Source: Vibrio pacinii DSM 19139
GTDB lineage: Bacteria; Pseudomonadota; Gammaproteobacteria; Enterobacterales; Vibrionaceae
Direction: 5' to 3'
NCBI RefSeq assembly: GCF_000711795.1
Contig: NZ_JONH01000015.1
Span: forward strand, 1 to 64,000
DNA: 64,000 nt
The notes under the pieces are model-generated. The model was not told where the DNA came from. It saw only the letters and a list, made by a program, of their open reading frames with translations, and did no database searches. Shown one piece after another: positions 15,814-25,764 of this stretch. A program made the translations under genes and the position numbers. The stretch's first letter is position 1; the number at the start of each line of letters is the position of its first letter.

Positions 15814-17529
15814 ATGATCCGAAAGCCTTTACCAGTCCTAATCTCACTCCTTACGTTTGCGCCTGTCAGTTGGGCGCAAGGCGTTGATTTGGATATCAAA
15901 GGTATTGAAGGCGCCTTATTAGATAATGTTGATGCTTATTTGTCGGCGATTCCACCAGATGACTACGAAGTCAGTTTACGCTTTCAAGCGCGCTTAGAAC
16001 GTAATTTCACCGAGGCCCTTAACGCGCTAGGTTATTACCATCCCAAGTACGAGTTTGTTGTGTCAGACGATCAAAACCGAGTGACCGTCAATATTGACCC
16101 AGGTCCAGTGGTGTTAGTTGAGTTGGTTGATATTCAGATCAGCGGCGAAGCTAGCCGTGATCCTGAATTTAGCGCCTTGATCGAAAACAGTGGGTTGAAA
16201 CAAGGACAGCCTCTGGTGCATAGCCAGTATGACTCGTTGAAAAGTGCGATTCGTAATCTGGCCCTGCGGCATGGTTATTTTGAAGGCAGCTATCAGCTTA
16301 GTCGTTTGGAAGTTGCCCCTGAACTTAATCAAGCCTTTGTTCGTCTTCACTTTGATAGCGGCATTCGTTACCACTTTGGTGAGAATGTTATCACGGGGAG
16401 CCAGATAAAAGAGGACAGAGTCGCATCGCTGGCGCCTTATCAATCCGGAGATCCTTATTTGGTGTCTCAGGTGGGGGAGTACAATCAGAACCTGTCGAAT
16501 ACCGATTGGTTCTCATCGGTGTTTGTCGAGCCAGACTTGAGCCAGCTTGGGCAAGGAAGAGAATTGCCAATGAAAGTTTCTTTGGCTCCGCAAGCACGTA
16601 ATCAATTGGAAACGGGTCTCGGGTATTCGACCGATGTGGGTGTTCGTGGCACGCTGAAGTGGAAAAAACCGTGGGTTAATAGTCGTGGACACAGTTTTGA
16701 CAGCAGTTTCTCTCTATCCGCGCCCGAGCAGACAGTGACCGCTGGCTATCGCATCCCGCTCGATGATGTCTTAAAACAGTACTACCGTATTCAGTATGGC
16801 ATGAAGAATCTCGATAGCCGCGATACCAAAAGCTTGGAATCTAATCTTGCGTTAGAGCGTCATTGGGTGATGGACAGTGGTTGGCAGCGAACCCTGTTCG
16901 TGCGCTATTTGATTGAGAACTACCAACAAGGTATACAAGATGATAGCGGTCAGTTTGTGTTGCCCGGCATCTCTTTATCGCGTACGCGTATTCGTGGTGG
17001 TGCGATGCCGATGTGGGGCGATCGCCAAAGTGTTACGCTTGAGTATGGCGATCCTAGCCTGTTATCGGAAACGCGTGTCACTCGCTTAATAGGTGGCATG
17101 ACTTGGATTCGTAGTATTGGCGACAATCATCGCGGCATTTTCCGTCTTGATGGCGGCGCAAACTTTGCTGAACAGTTTGACAAGTTATCGCCTTCTTTGC
17201 GCTTTTTCGCTGGTGGCGATAATAATTTACGCGGCTATGGTTACGAGTCGATTTCGCCGAAAGATGTCAGTGGTGCATTAACCGGGGCGAAATATATGGC
17301 GACCAGTTCATTGGAATATCAGTATCGTGTTTACGGAAATTGGTGGGGCGCGCTATTTTATGATGTTGGCGATGCATTTAATGACCAACCAGAATTAAAA
17401 CGCGGTACAGGGGTCGGGGTGCGCTGGGCATCACCTGTTGGTCCTATTCGTTTAGATTTTGCATGGGGATTGGATGCGGCGCCAGGCGATGAATTTCAAA
17501 TCCACTTTACCTTAGGACCAGAGTTATGA
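15814..17529 (+). CDS. tamA: TamA, outer-membrane translocation and assembly protein
   Basis: A 571-residue Omp85 protein. Signal peptide residues 1-21 (ending VSWA, then QGVDLDIKG). Three POTRA domains fill about residues 22-265, followed by a 16-strand BamA-like barrel; FRLDGGANFAEQ, FFAGGDNNLRGYGYESISP and PVGPIRLDFAWGL are typical barrel and lid motifs. With TamB it forms the TAM complex, which supports outer-membrane protein and phospholipid transport. The stop overlaps the tamB start by four bases. Confidence 0.95.
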   Translation: MIRKPLPVLISLLTFAPVSWAQGVDLDIKGIEGALLDNVDAYLSAIPPDDYEVSLRFQARLERNFTEALNALGYYHPKYEFVVSDDQNRVTVNIDPGPVVLVELVDIQISGEASRDPEFSALIENSGLKQGQPLVHSQYDSLKSAIRNLALRHGYFEGSYQLSRLEVAPELNQAFVRLHFDSGIRYHFGENVITGSQIKEDRVASLAPYQSGDPYLVSQVGEYNQNLSNTDWFSSVFVEPDLSQLGQGRELPMKVSLAPQARNQLETGLGYSTDVGVRGTLKWKKPWVNSRGHSFDSSFSLSAPEQTVTAGYRIPLDDVLKQYYRIQYGMKNLDSRDTKSLESNLALERHWVMDSGWQRTLFVRYLIENYQQGIQDDSGQFVLPGISLSRTRIRGGAMPMWGDRQSVTLEYGDPSLLSETRVTRLIGGMTWIRSIGDNHRGIFRLDGGANFAEQFDKLSPSLRFFAGGDNNLRGYGYESISPKDVSGALTGAKYMATSSLEYQYRVYGNWWGALFYDVGDAFNDQPELKRGTGVGVRWASPVGPIRLDFAWGLDAAPGDEFQIHFTLGPEL

Positions 17530-20500
17530 TTAAAGTGGTGATCAAGTGCTCGAAGTGGCTCTCACTCTCTGTTGTCAGCTTGTTGTTTATGCTGTTGCTG
17601 ACACTAGCGATGCTACTGTTGACCAATCCCGGCTTGAACTTGATTGTTTGGGGAGCCGAAAAAGCCCTGCCACAGCTAAGTATTGAGTCGACTGACGGTG
17701 CGGTGTTGCCGCGCTTTACGCTCAACAAGGTACGCTTTGATGATCCTCAGTTGAATATTTCGACGCAAGCACAAACGCTGACATTGGCGATCAATCCCGC
17801 CTGTCTGACCGAGCCGGGAGTGTGTGTGGATGAACTGGCGATTGACGGTTTGAATTTTTCGATGCCTGAATTGCCGCCAAGCTCTGATCAAGCTCCACAG
17901 ACGAGTGACCCCTCTTCATCATCTAGCGTGATTACTTCACCTATCCCGATCAGTGTTGCTCGCTTGGCGTTGAGCAATATCGAACTCGATATTCTTGGCC
18001 ATCAGATTGGTTGGCGCTCGTTTACCACCGGTGCTTCGTTTCAAGGTAACCGCCTGCGAATCAATAAAATGGCACTGATCTCGCCTCGTGTCGCTTTAGC
18101 TGACAAGGAGAGTGTTGAAGCGCAGAGCACTGCTTCGAGCGCGACAAATGAGCCATCAGAGACTATCGAGCTGCCTGAGGTGGTTCTACCGCTGCAAATT
18201 GAATTGCTCGGTTTAGATATTCGTGATTTCAAGCTTGAACAAGCGACCCCCGTGATTGTCAATCATTTAGCCTTGGTGGCCAATGCCAAGCAATCTCAGA
18301 TCAATGTCAAAAACTTAACTCTAGATATGCCGCAAGTGAATGCCCAGCTTGCCACCAATATTAAGCTTGCTGGTGACTACCCATTGACACTTAGCCTTAA
18401 CGCCACGGTTAAAGAGCCGGTAGCCAAAGGACAAACGGTGGTTGTTAAAGCCAGTGGCAGTGTCGCCGATTTGGATGTGAAGGCAGTGTTTGATGGGTTA
18501 GCGACAGGCGATATTCATGCCCAGTTGCAACCGCTGCGTCGTGAGCTCCCTTTTGATGTCCAACTATCGGACGTTGACGTGCAATGGCCTCTCACTGGCC
18601 AAGGGGAGTATTTTGTTGCGCTAGACTCGCTGCAAAGCCGTGGATCTCTAGAGGGCTATACCTTAGCACTTAATAGTGAGATCAAAGGTCAAGCCTTACC
18701 TGATCTCTCTTTGTCACTCGAAGGCAAAGGGGATTTGTCGCACATTGAGCTAAGTCGGGTTGATATGGCGACCTTGGGGGGCAGCCTGACAGGGGATGTG
18801 ATGGCCAACTGGCAAGCGCCAATCAATTGGGCGGCGAATCTAAACATCAGCCATATTCAGCCGGGTTTGCAATGGCCAGATGCGGAAGGCGATCTTAGTG
18901 GCTCTGTCTCTACTACTGGTCGTTTGACCAAGCAGGGCGGTTGGAATGTTGAGCTGCCTAAGTTGGATATTGATGGTTTACTGCGTGGCTATCCGCTCAA
19001 TATTGAAGGGGCATTGAGTGCTGCCGACAATGCGGGCAACGGCGAGTTGATGGTCAAGACACCACGTTTGGTTTTGTCTCATGGGCCGAATAAAATTGAA
19101 GCGCAAGGCGAGCTTGGCCAAGTATGGCAGATGGACTTGGCGATCAATTTTCCTGAAATGATCAAAACGCTGCCTGATCTGCAAGGCAGAGCGCGTGGTA
19201 ACGTCAAACTACGTGGTGCACTGCAAGCACCAGAGATTGGCCTTAATTTAGAGCTAGACGCGATTGATTGGCAGCAGCAAGCTCAGGTCGAGAAGGTGAC
19301 ATTGAATGGGCGTGTGACGCCACTCCCGACTCCTGAAGGACGTTTAGCGCTCAAAGTCACACAAGCACATTATCAAGATTATATGGTTGATGATCTCAGG
19401 TTAAATTTGAATGGCTCCCAGCAAGCGCATGATTTAATTCTTGATGTTAGCTCAAATATTGCTTCGACCCAGTTAACCCTTTCCGGCGCTCTTGACGATA
19501 AGCCCGAACTGGCTTGGCGTGGCGATTTAAAGCGGATGCAGTTGTCCTCGAAGCAGGGTGAGTGGCGTCTCGCTCAATCGACAGCCTTAGCTTTTGATAT
19601 GGCGACTGAGCAAGTCTCGGTGGCGGCTCATTGTTGGCAGCAAGCGGATTCAACCTTATGTCTAGATAAAGACATCAATGTCGGTCAAAGTGGCGAAGCA
19701 ACGCTCTCTCTTGAGCACTTTAATTTTGATCAAATCGCGATGCTGATACCGAAGCAAACTGTGGTTGCAGGGCAAGTAAATGCGCAAGTAACCGCTAAGT
19801 GGGCACCAGACTTGCCGCCGTATATCAAGGCGGCGCTGCAACTACCGAAAGGTCAAGTGACCCAAGAGTTAGAGCAAGCGGTGAGTATCGGCTGGGAGTC
19901 AGTGGCGCTCAATGCCCTGCTCGACAACAACCAGTTACAGGCCGATTGGCTGCTTGATGTCACGGACAATGGTGATGTTTCTGGCAATGTCGCGATTGCC
20001 AATGTTTTAAGTCAAGACAAGCAACTCGATGGTCGCTTGCAACTGACGACCTTTAATCTTGATTTCCTCGCCCCGCTCATTGGTGAGTTTAGTCAGCTCA
20101 AATCCAATATCTCGACAGACTTAGCGATTACTGGACCTGCTCTTCAACCTCAGGTTAAAGGGCGGTTTGTGGTCGATGACATTAAGCTTAAAGGGGAGAT
20201 CTCTCCGGTTGAAATTGAGTCTGGTCGTGTGTTGCTTAACTTTGATGGCTATCAAGCCTCTTTGGCGGCGGCGCTGAATACACCCGACGGCCAGTTAGAG
20301 TTGTCCGGTGATGCTGACTGGCAAAATATGCAAGATTGGAGCACCAATGTGCGCGTTTACGCCCAAGAGCTGTTAGTCGACCTTCCGCCTATGGTTAAGA
20401 TCAAAGTTCAGCCTGACATGACCATCTCTGCCACGCCAAATTATGCGCGAATTGATGGGGATATTGCGCTGCCTTGGGGGCGTATCTTAGTTGAAGAGTT

Positions 20501-21296
20501 ACCATCCAGTGCGGTGGGAGTATCGAAAGATCAGGTGATTTTGAATCAACAATTGGAACCAATCGATGAGCAGAGCTCTGTGCCTTTTGCGGTTGAAACC
20601 GATATCAATATCAAGATTGGTGATGACTTTAAATTGTCCGCCTTTGGACTAGAAGGCGGTTTAGTTGGTCAGCTTAACGTGGCTCAAAAAGACAAAGGGT
20701 CATTTGTCACTGGTGAAATCAATATTACCGACGGCTCTTATCGCTCATTTGGCCAAGATTTGCTGATCAATGAGGGCAAAATTCTAATGAATGGTCCGGT
20801 CGATCAACCTTATGTTCAGATCTCCGCGATACGTAATCCGGAAAATACGCGAGATGACGTTACCGCTGGGGTCAAAGTGAGTGGGCCAGCCAGTGAACCG
20901 ACGGTGACGATTTTCTCTGAACCGGCGATGCCTCAAGCTAACGCTTTGTCTTATTTACTGCGTGGGCAAGACATTGATGGTGAAACGGGCGGCAATGCCA
21001 TGACCACGACCTTAATCGGCCTTAGTTTAGCGAAAAGTGGTCGCGTGGTGGGTGAAATCGGTGAAGCTTTTGGTGTCCAAGATCTTCAACTTGATACTGC
21101 GGGTTCAGGTGATGATTCGCAAGTGACGGTAAGCGGCTATATTTTACCAGGGCTGCAAGTGAAATATGGCGTGGGAATATTTGATTCAGTCGGTGAGTTT
21201 ACGGTGCGCTATCGTTTGATGCAGGATCTCTATTTAGAAGCGATGTCCGGAGTCGACAGCGCGGTAGATGTGCTATACCAGTTTGAGTTTGATTAG
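17526..21296 (+). CDS. tamB: TamB, inner-membrane-anchored periplasm-spanning protein
   Basis: A 1256-residue AsmA-like protein. A membrane anchor lies at residues 10-32 (WLSLSVVSLLFMLLLTLAMLLL), followed by a very long beta-taco repeat region. The C-terminal DUF490/TamB domain (about 920-1256) includes GQLNVAQKDKGSFVTGEINI, GKILMNGPVDQPYVQISA and the final LYLEAMSGVDSAVDVLYQFEFD. TamB spans the periplasm and meets TamA; it is implicated in anterograde phospholipid transport. Coupled to tamA by ATGA overlap. A low-complexity Ser/Pro/Asp stretch lies near residues 116-140. Confidence 0.95.
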   Translation: MIKVVIKCSKWLSLSVVSLLFMLLLTLAMLLLTNPGLNLIVWGAEKALPQLSIESTDGAVLPRFTLNKVRFDDPQLNISTQAQTLTLAINPACLTEPGVCVDELAIDGLNFSMPELPPSSDQAPQTSDPSSSSSVITSPIPISVARLALSNIELDILGHQIGWRSFTTGASFQGNRLRINKMALISPRVALADKESVEAQSTASSATNEPSETIELPEVVLPLQIELLGLDIRDFKLEQATPVIVNHLALVANAKQSQINVKNLTLDMPQVNAQLATNIKLAGDYPLTLSLNATVKEPVAKGQTVVVKASGSVADLDVKAVFDGLATGDIHAQLQPLRRELPFDVQLSDVDVQWPLTGQGEYFVALDSLQSRGSLEGYTLALNSEIKGQALPDLSLSLEGKGDLSHIELSRVDMATLGGSLTGDVMANWQAPINWAANLNISHIQPGLQWPDAEGDLSGSVSTTGRLTKQGGWNVELPKLDIDGLLRGYPLNIEGALSAADNAGNGELMVKTPRLVLSHGPNKIEAQGELGQVWQMDLAINFPEMIKTLPDLQGRARGNVKLRGALQAPEIGLNLELDAIDWQQQAQVEKVTLNGRVTPLPTPEGRLALKVTQAHYQDYMVDDLRLNLNGSQQAHDLILDVSSNIASTQLTLSGALDDKPELAWRGDLKRMQLSSKQGEWRLAQSTALAFDMATEQVSVAAHCWQQADSTLCLDKDINVGQSGEATLSLEHFNFDQIAMLIPKQTVVAGQVNAQVTAKWAPDLPPYIKAALQLPKGQVTQELEQAVSIGWESVALNALLDNNQLQADWLLDVTDNGDVSGNVAIANVLSQDKQLDGRLQLTTFNLDFLAPLIGEFSQLKSNISTDLAITGPALQPQVKGRFVVDDIKLKGEISPVEIESGRVLLNFDGYQASLAAALNTPDGQLELSGDADWQNMQDWSTNVRVYAQELLVDLPPMVKIKVQPDMTISATPNYARIDGDIALPWGRILVEELPSSAVGVSKDQVILNQQLEPIDEQSSVPFAVETDINIKIGDDFKLSAFGLEGGLVGQLNVAQKDKGSFVTGEINITDGSYRSFGQDLLINEGKILMNGPVDQPYVQISAIRNPENTRDDVTAGVKVSGPASEPTVTIFSEPAMPQANALSYLLRGQDIDGETGGNAMTTTLIGLSLAKSGRVVGEIGEAFGVQDLQLDTAGSGDDSQVTVSGYILPGLQVKYGVGIFDSVGEFTVRYRLMQDLYLEAMSGVDSAVDVLYQFEFD

Positions 21297-21318
21297 GAAC
21301 ATAAAAGGCAGGGTAGGG

Positions 21319-21666
21319 ATGCAACATTTAGTTTTTGTTTATGGCACGTTACGCCATGGGGAAGCTAACCATCATCTGATGGCCCAAGCACAATGGCTTG
21401 GCACACACATGACGCCACCTATTTACAGTTTATATGATCTTGGCCCGTATCCAGCCGTAACAAAAGGACGTAGTACCATTGTTGGTGAAGTTTATCTGAT
21501 TGATGAGGCGACACTTGAGCAGCTTGATTTGCTCGAAGATGTCCCCGTGACTTATCGACGAGAGCAAATTGACACACCATTTGGACTGGCTTGGATCTAT
21601 TTTTACCAAGATGCCAGTCACCTGGACGTGTTGATTGCTTCTGGAGATTGGTGTCAAAAGGTATAG
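21319..21666 (+). CDS. ytfP: YtfP, gamma-glutamylcyclotransferase-like protein
   Basis: A 115-residue protein of the AIG2/GGCT fold. VFVYGTLRHGEANHHLM holds the YGTLR motif that forms the gamma-glutamyl pocket, and EVYLIDEATLEQLDLLEDVP contains the acidic residues expected of the family. The E. coli homologue has no firmly known function. The ATG at 21319 follows AGGCAGGGTAGGG and gives the normal length; an upstream extension overlaps tamB. Third gene of tamA-tamB-ytfP. Confidence 0.9.
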   Translation: MQHLVFVYGTLRHGEANHHLMAQAQWLGTHMTPPIYSLYDLGPYPAVTKGRSTIVGEVYLIDEATLEQLDLLEDVPVTYRREQIDTPFGLAWIYFYQDASHLDVLIASGDWCQKV

Positions 21667-21723
21667 GTAGTTGTTCATTCATCACTTTGGTTAGTCGGCC
21701 AATCAACGATGAAGGAGAGAGCG

Positions 21724-22083
21724 ATGAAAACGAAATTACTATTAATGACATTATTACTGGCAGGTTGTAGTACTCAGCCACCCCCAATGTCGAATGCTGC
21801 ACAAGACTGGATCGATTACGGTCAGCTACGCGCTGAAAATGGCTGGCTGAAGCAGTCACAAAGTAAACTGACCAAGCTCGACAGTGATGGTTATCTCACC
21901 CCAGAGCTCTATATGGCTTATGAGAATGGTTACGAGCAGGGTAGAGCGACATATTGCGCTCAAAATGCTTACATGCTCGGTGTCACGGGTAAACCTTACC
22001 AAGGTATCTGCGACAAGCTCGATCCTTTCTTTCAACAAGATTACATGTCAGGGCGCAGCTCGACAGCGGGTTCAAGGCTTTAA
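21724..22083 (+). CDS. DUF2799-like small lipoprotein
   Basis: A 119-residue predicted lipoprotein. The lipobox LLAGC places the lipidated cysteine at residue 15 (MKTKLLLMTLLLAGCSTQ). The mature part has a regular spacing of DWIDYGQLRAENG and AYENGYEQGRATYCAQNAYMLGVTGKPYQGIC, a pattern of DUF2799 proteins (Gly-Tyr-Gln-Gly repeats, two cysteines). Function is unknown. The ATG at 21724 has a strong AGGAGAGAG site; an ATG at 21709 lacks one. Confidence 0.8.
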   Translation: MKTKLLLMTLLLAGCSTQPPPMSNAAQDWIDYGQLRAENGWLKQSQSKLTKLDSDGYLTPELYMAYENGYEQGRATYCAQNAYMLGVTGKPYQGICDKLDPFFQQDYMSGRSSTAGSRL

Positions 22084-22087
22084 CTGA

Positions 22088-22140
22088 CTAACAGTTTTAA
22101 CCGGCTAACAAACTTTTAACCCGCTAACACACTTAAGCGG
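22088..22140. repeat. Three imperfect 17-19-bp tandem repeats
   Basis: After the lipoprotein gene, three units begin with CTAACA (22088, 22105, 22124) and continue AGTTTTAACCGG, AACTTTTAACCCG and CACTTAAGCGG. They lie just upstream of the shared terminator. Short and degenerate; probably a local slippage product. Confidence 0.6.
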
Positions 22141-22161
22141 ATAAAAGAGTCAGCACACAAA

Positions 22162-22189
22162 AAAAGAGTCGACCTTGGTCGACTCTTTT
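22162..22189. terminator. Bidirectional terminator between the lipoprotein gene and fbp
   Basis: AAAAGAGTCGACC and GGTCGACTCTTTT form a perfect 13-bp stem with a TT loop. The A/T ends provide U-tracts in both directions for these convergent genes. Confidence 0.93.
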
Positions 22190-22212
22190 ACTTTTGGAAC
22201 TGGCTTGGCAGA

Positions 22213-23349
<1,137 letters not shown>

Positions 23350-23444
23350 CTAACTGTTTGAGATCTCAATTTATTTGTCGACTAAAGAACAACTTACATT
23401 TTGTTTGCCTAGTAGTGACTTGTGGCTGAAGAGTAACCAAGTGA

Positions 23445-23473
23445 TTTGACTATCATGATAATCGATAGTCAAA
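23445..23473. promoter_or_regulatory. Perfect inverted repeat in the fbp/mpl divergent region
   Basis: TTTGACTATC (23445-23454) and GATAGTCAAA (23464-23473) are exact complements around ATGATAATC. It lies in the 312-base region between fbp and mpl, about 70 bases before mpl. The left arm contains a TTGACT -35-like hexamer; the loop ATGATAATC equals the centre of a Fur box, but the flanks do not. Operator or leader hairpin; regulator unknown. The rest of this region holds the two promoters and nothing else I could identify. Confidence 0.5.
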
Positions 23474-23541
23474 GTAGTTCGCTTTTTAGCGCTTTGCCGC
23501 CATAATGAGCGGATTATTTTTCGCCTAAAACAGGGTCGGTT

Positions 23542-24894
23542 ATGCATATTCATATCTTGGGGATTTGCGGCACATTTATGGGTGGCGCAGCGGTGTTAGC
23601 TCGTCAACTGGGGCATAAAGTGACGGGTAGTGATGCCAACGTTTATCCGCCGATGAGCACACTACTAGAGTCACAAGGTATTGAAATAATAGAAGGCTTT
23701 GATCCTTCACAGCTTGATCCTGCGCCTGACCTAGTGGTGATCGGTAATGCCATGAGCCGCGGTAATCCGTGCGTAGAGCATGTACTTAATACCAATTTGC
23801 GCTATACCTCAGGCCCACAGTGGCTGCAGGAGTTTTTACTCCATGATCGTTGGGTGCTTGCCGTATCAGGGACACATGGTAAAACCACCACATCAAGTAT
23901 GCTGGCGTGGATCCTCGAGGCGTGTGGTTATCAACCTGGATTTCTTGTTGGTGGCGTGTTGGGTAACTTCGGAGTCTCGGCACGTTTGGGTGAGAGTATG
24001 TTTTTTGTGGTCGAAGCCGATGAATATGACAGCGCTTTTTTCGATAAGCGTTCTAAGTTTGTTCATTATCACCCTCGTACCTTGGTGATGAATAATCTTG
24101 AGTTCGATCATGCCGATATTTTTGATGATCTTGAAGCCATTAAGCGTCAGTTCCATCATTTAGTTCGCACTGTACCAAGTAATGGTCGTATTCTCGCTCC
24201 CAAGCAAGATCAGGCGCTTAGCGATGTTTTAGCTCGTGGTTGCTGGAGCGAAACCGAATTCAGTGGTTTAGGCGGTGATTGGCAGGCTGAAAAGCTTGAG
24301 CGTGATGGATCTAAATTTGATGTTTTGTTCCAGGGTAAAAAAGTGGGTCAAGTCGGTTGGGATTTAGTCGGCGATCACAATGTCGATAATGCTTTGATGG
24401 CGATTGCAGCGGCGCGCCATGTTGGCGTTACCCCCGACCTCGCCTGTCAATCGCTGGCAAGCTTTATTAATACCAAGCGCCGACTAGAGTTAAAAGGGCA
24501 GGTTAACGGTGTGACCGTTTATGATGATTTTGCTCATCACCCCACTGCGATTGAACTGACTTTAGGTGGTTTACGTAACAAGGTCGGCAAGGATAAAATT
24601 ATAGCGGTACTTGAACCGCGCAGTGCAACCATGAAACGTGGTGTGCACAAAGATACGTTAGCCGCGTCATTGGCCAAAGCTGATCGCGTGTTTCTCTATC
24701 AACCGAATAATATCGATTGGTCTGTTGCCGATGTTGCTGAGCAGTGTTATCAACCCGCCCAAGTTGCGCATGACATTGATCAACTGGTGGCCGACATTGT
24801 TGCCAGTGCGCAACCGGGTGATAAAGTGTTGGTGATGAGTAATGGCGGCTTCGAAGGTATTCACAGCAAATTATTGGCGAAACTCGCCGACTGA
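23542..24894 (+). CDS. mpl: UDP-MurNAc:L-Ala-gamma-D-Glu-meso-DAP ligase
   Basis: A 450-residue Mur-family ligase that reattaches recycled murein tripeptide to UDP-MurNAc. The N-terminal Rossmann domain starts MHIHILGICGTFMGG; the ATP site is SGTHGKTTTSSM (about 113-124), followed by VVEADEYDSAFFDKRSKF and the domain-3 motif YDDFAHHPTAIELT. The CGTFMGG variant and DEYDSAFFDKRSKF distinguish Mpl from MurC. It is divergent from fbp as in E. coli, and 11 bases ahead of ubiX. Confidence 0.96.
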   Translation: MHIHILGICGTFMGGAAVLARQLGHKVTGSDANVYPPMSTLLESQGIEIIEGFDPSQLDPAPDLVVIGNAMSRGNPCVEHVLNTNLRYTSGPQWLQEFLLHDRWVLAVSGTHGKTTTSSMLAWILEACGYQPGFLVGGVLGNFGVSARLGESMFFVVEADEYDSAFFDKRSKFVHYHPRTLVMNNLEFDHADIFDDLEAIKRQFHHLVRTVPSNGRILAPKQDQALSDVLARGCWSETEFSGLGGDWQAEKLERDGSKFDVLFQGKKVGQVGWDLVGDHNVDNALMAIAAARHVGVTPDLACQSLASFINTKRRLELKGQVNGVTVYDDFAHHPTAIELTLGGLRNKVGKDKIIAVLEPRSATMKRGVHKDTLAASLAKADRVFLYQPNNIDWSVADVAEQCYQPAQVAHDIDQLVADIVASAQPGDKVLVMSNGGFEGIHSKLLAKLAD

Positions 24895-24905
24895 ACTGAG
24901 TAACT

Positions 24906-25535
24906 ATGAGTAACAACAAACCTAAAGCCATCACCTTAGCTTTTACTGGCGCATCCGGCGCTCCTTACGGTCTGCGTTTGCTAGAGTGTTTGCTCGCCGC
25001 CGATTATCAAGTTTATCTGCTGATTTCTTCAGCCGCGCGCGTGGTGTTGGCGACTGAGCAAGAGCTAAAGTTGCCAGCTAACCCACAAGCTGCGCAGCAA
25101 GCGCTAGTAAAACAGCTTAATTGCGCGCCAGACAAACTGGTGGTGTGTGGTAAAGATGATTGGTTCTCTCCGGTTGCCTCGGGCTCGGCGGCACCAAAGC
25201 AGATGGTGGTTTGTCCTTGTTCGGCTGGCAGTGTCGCTGCGATTGCTCACGGTATGTCGGACAACCTTATTGAGCGTGCCGCCGATGTGGTGATTAAAGA
25301 GCGTGGCCAGCTGCTGTTGGTCGTACGTGAGACACCATTTTCAACCCTCCACCTCGAGAATATGCATAAGCTGTCGCAGCTTGGCGTCACTATTATGCCA
25401 GCTGCGCCAGGTTTTTATCATCAGCCAACGTCGATTGACGATTTAGTTGACTTTATGGTGGCGCGCATTCTCGATCACTTGGGTATTGAGCAAGGGCTCG
25501 TTCCACGTTGGGGCTATGATCCCCGTCATATTTAA
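24906..25535 (+). CDS. ubiX: Flavin prenyltransferase UbiX
   Basis: A 209-residue flavoprotein that makes prenylated FMN for the UbiD decarboxylase in ubiquinone synthesis. Signatures seen: [14 protein letters not shown] (flavin loop), [26 protein letters not shown], and [13 protein letters not shown] near the C-terminus, followed by PAAPGFYH. It follows mpl closely and is probably cotranscribed; the pathways are unrelated. Confidence 0.95.
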   Translation: MSNNKPKAITLAFTGASGAPYGLRLLECLLAADYQVYLLISSAARVVLATEQELKLPANPQAAQQALVKQLNCAPDKLVVCGKDDWFSPVASGSAAPKQMVVCPCSAGSVAAIAHGMSDNLIERAADVVIKERGQLLLVVRETPFSTLHLENMHKLSQLGVTIMPAAPGFYHQPTSIDDLVDFMVARILDHLGIEQGLVPRWGYDPRHI

Positions 25536-25599
25536 AGCTGCACCTCCAACTATTAGGGGATGGCTATTGAGTCTGATAACTATTACAATCTGAGCGTAA

Positions 25600-25702
25600 C
25601 TCATCGGGGAGCTACCGAGTCAATCTTTATTGGCTGGTGGCTGAGATCAGGCTTTGCTTGGGACCCGTGTACCTGAACCAGATAATGCTGGCGTAGGAAT
25701 TG
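25600..25702 (+). promoter_or_regulatory. TPP riboswitch (THI element)
   Basis: Conserved blocks of the thiamine pyrophosphate aptamer are in order: CATCGGGGAGC, then GGCTGAGATCA (pyrimidine-sensing J2-3), then GACCCGTGTACCTGAACCAG, and ATAATGCTGGCGTAGGAA (pyrophosphate-sensing side). It lies immediately upstream of the thiamine transporter operon, which it should switch off when TPP is abundant. Confidence 0.96.
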
Positions 25703-25739
25703 AGTATGGACACCAAGTTACTGTCCCTCAAGCCTGTGC

Positions 25740-25758
25740 CGCTCACACAAGGAGAGCG
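25740..25758 (+). promoter_or_regulatory. Hairpin presenting the thiB Shine-Dalgarno, likely riboswitch platform
   Basis: CGCTC (25740-25744) pairs with GAGCG (25754-25758), and the loop ACACAAGGA holds the Shine-Dalgarno core of thiB. No T-run follows the aptamer, so control is more likely at translation initiation than by termination. Drawn by eye. Confidence 0.45.
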
Positions 25759-25764
25759 CGAGCA

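Noticed and set aside
22088..22140. CRISPR or attachment-site repeat
   Set aside because: Only three short degenerate units, no spacers, no nearby integrase or cas genes.
25654..25764. Upstream extension of thiB through the riboswitch
   Set aside because: The region is occupied by the TPP aptamer and the translation shows no signal peptide; the GTG at 25765 has both ribosome site and signal peptide.
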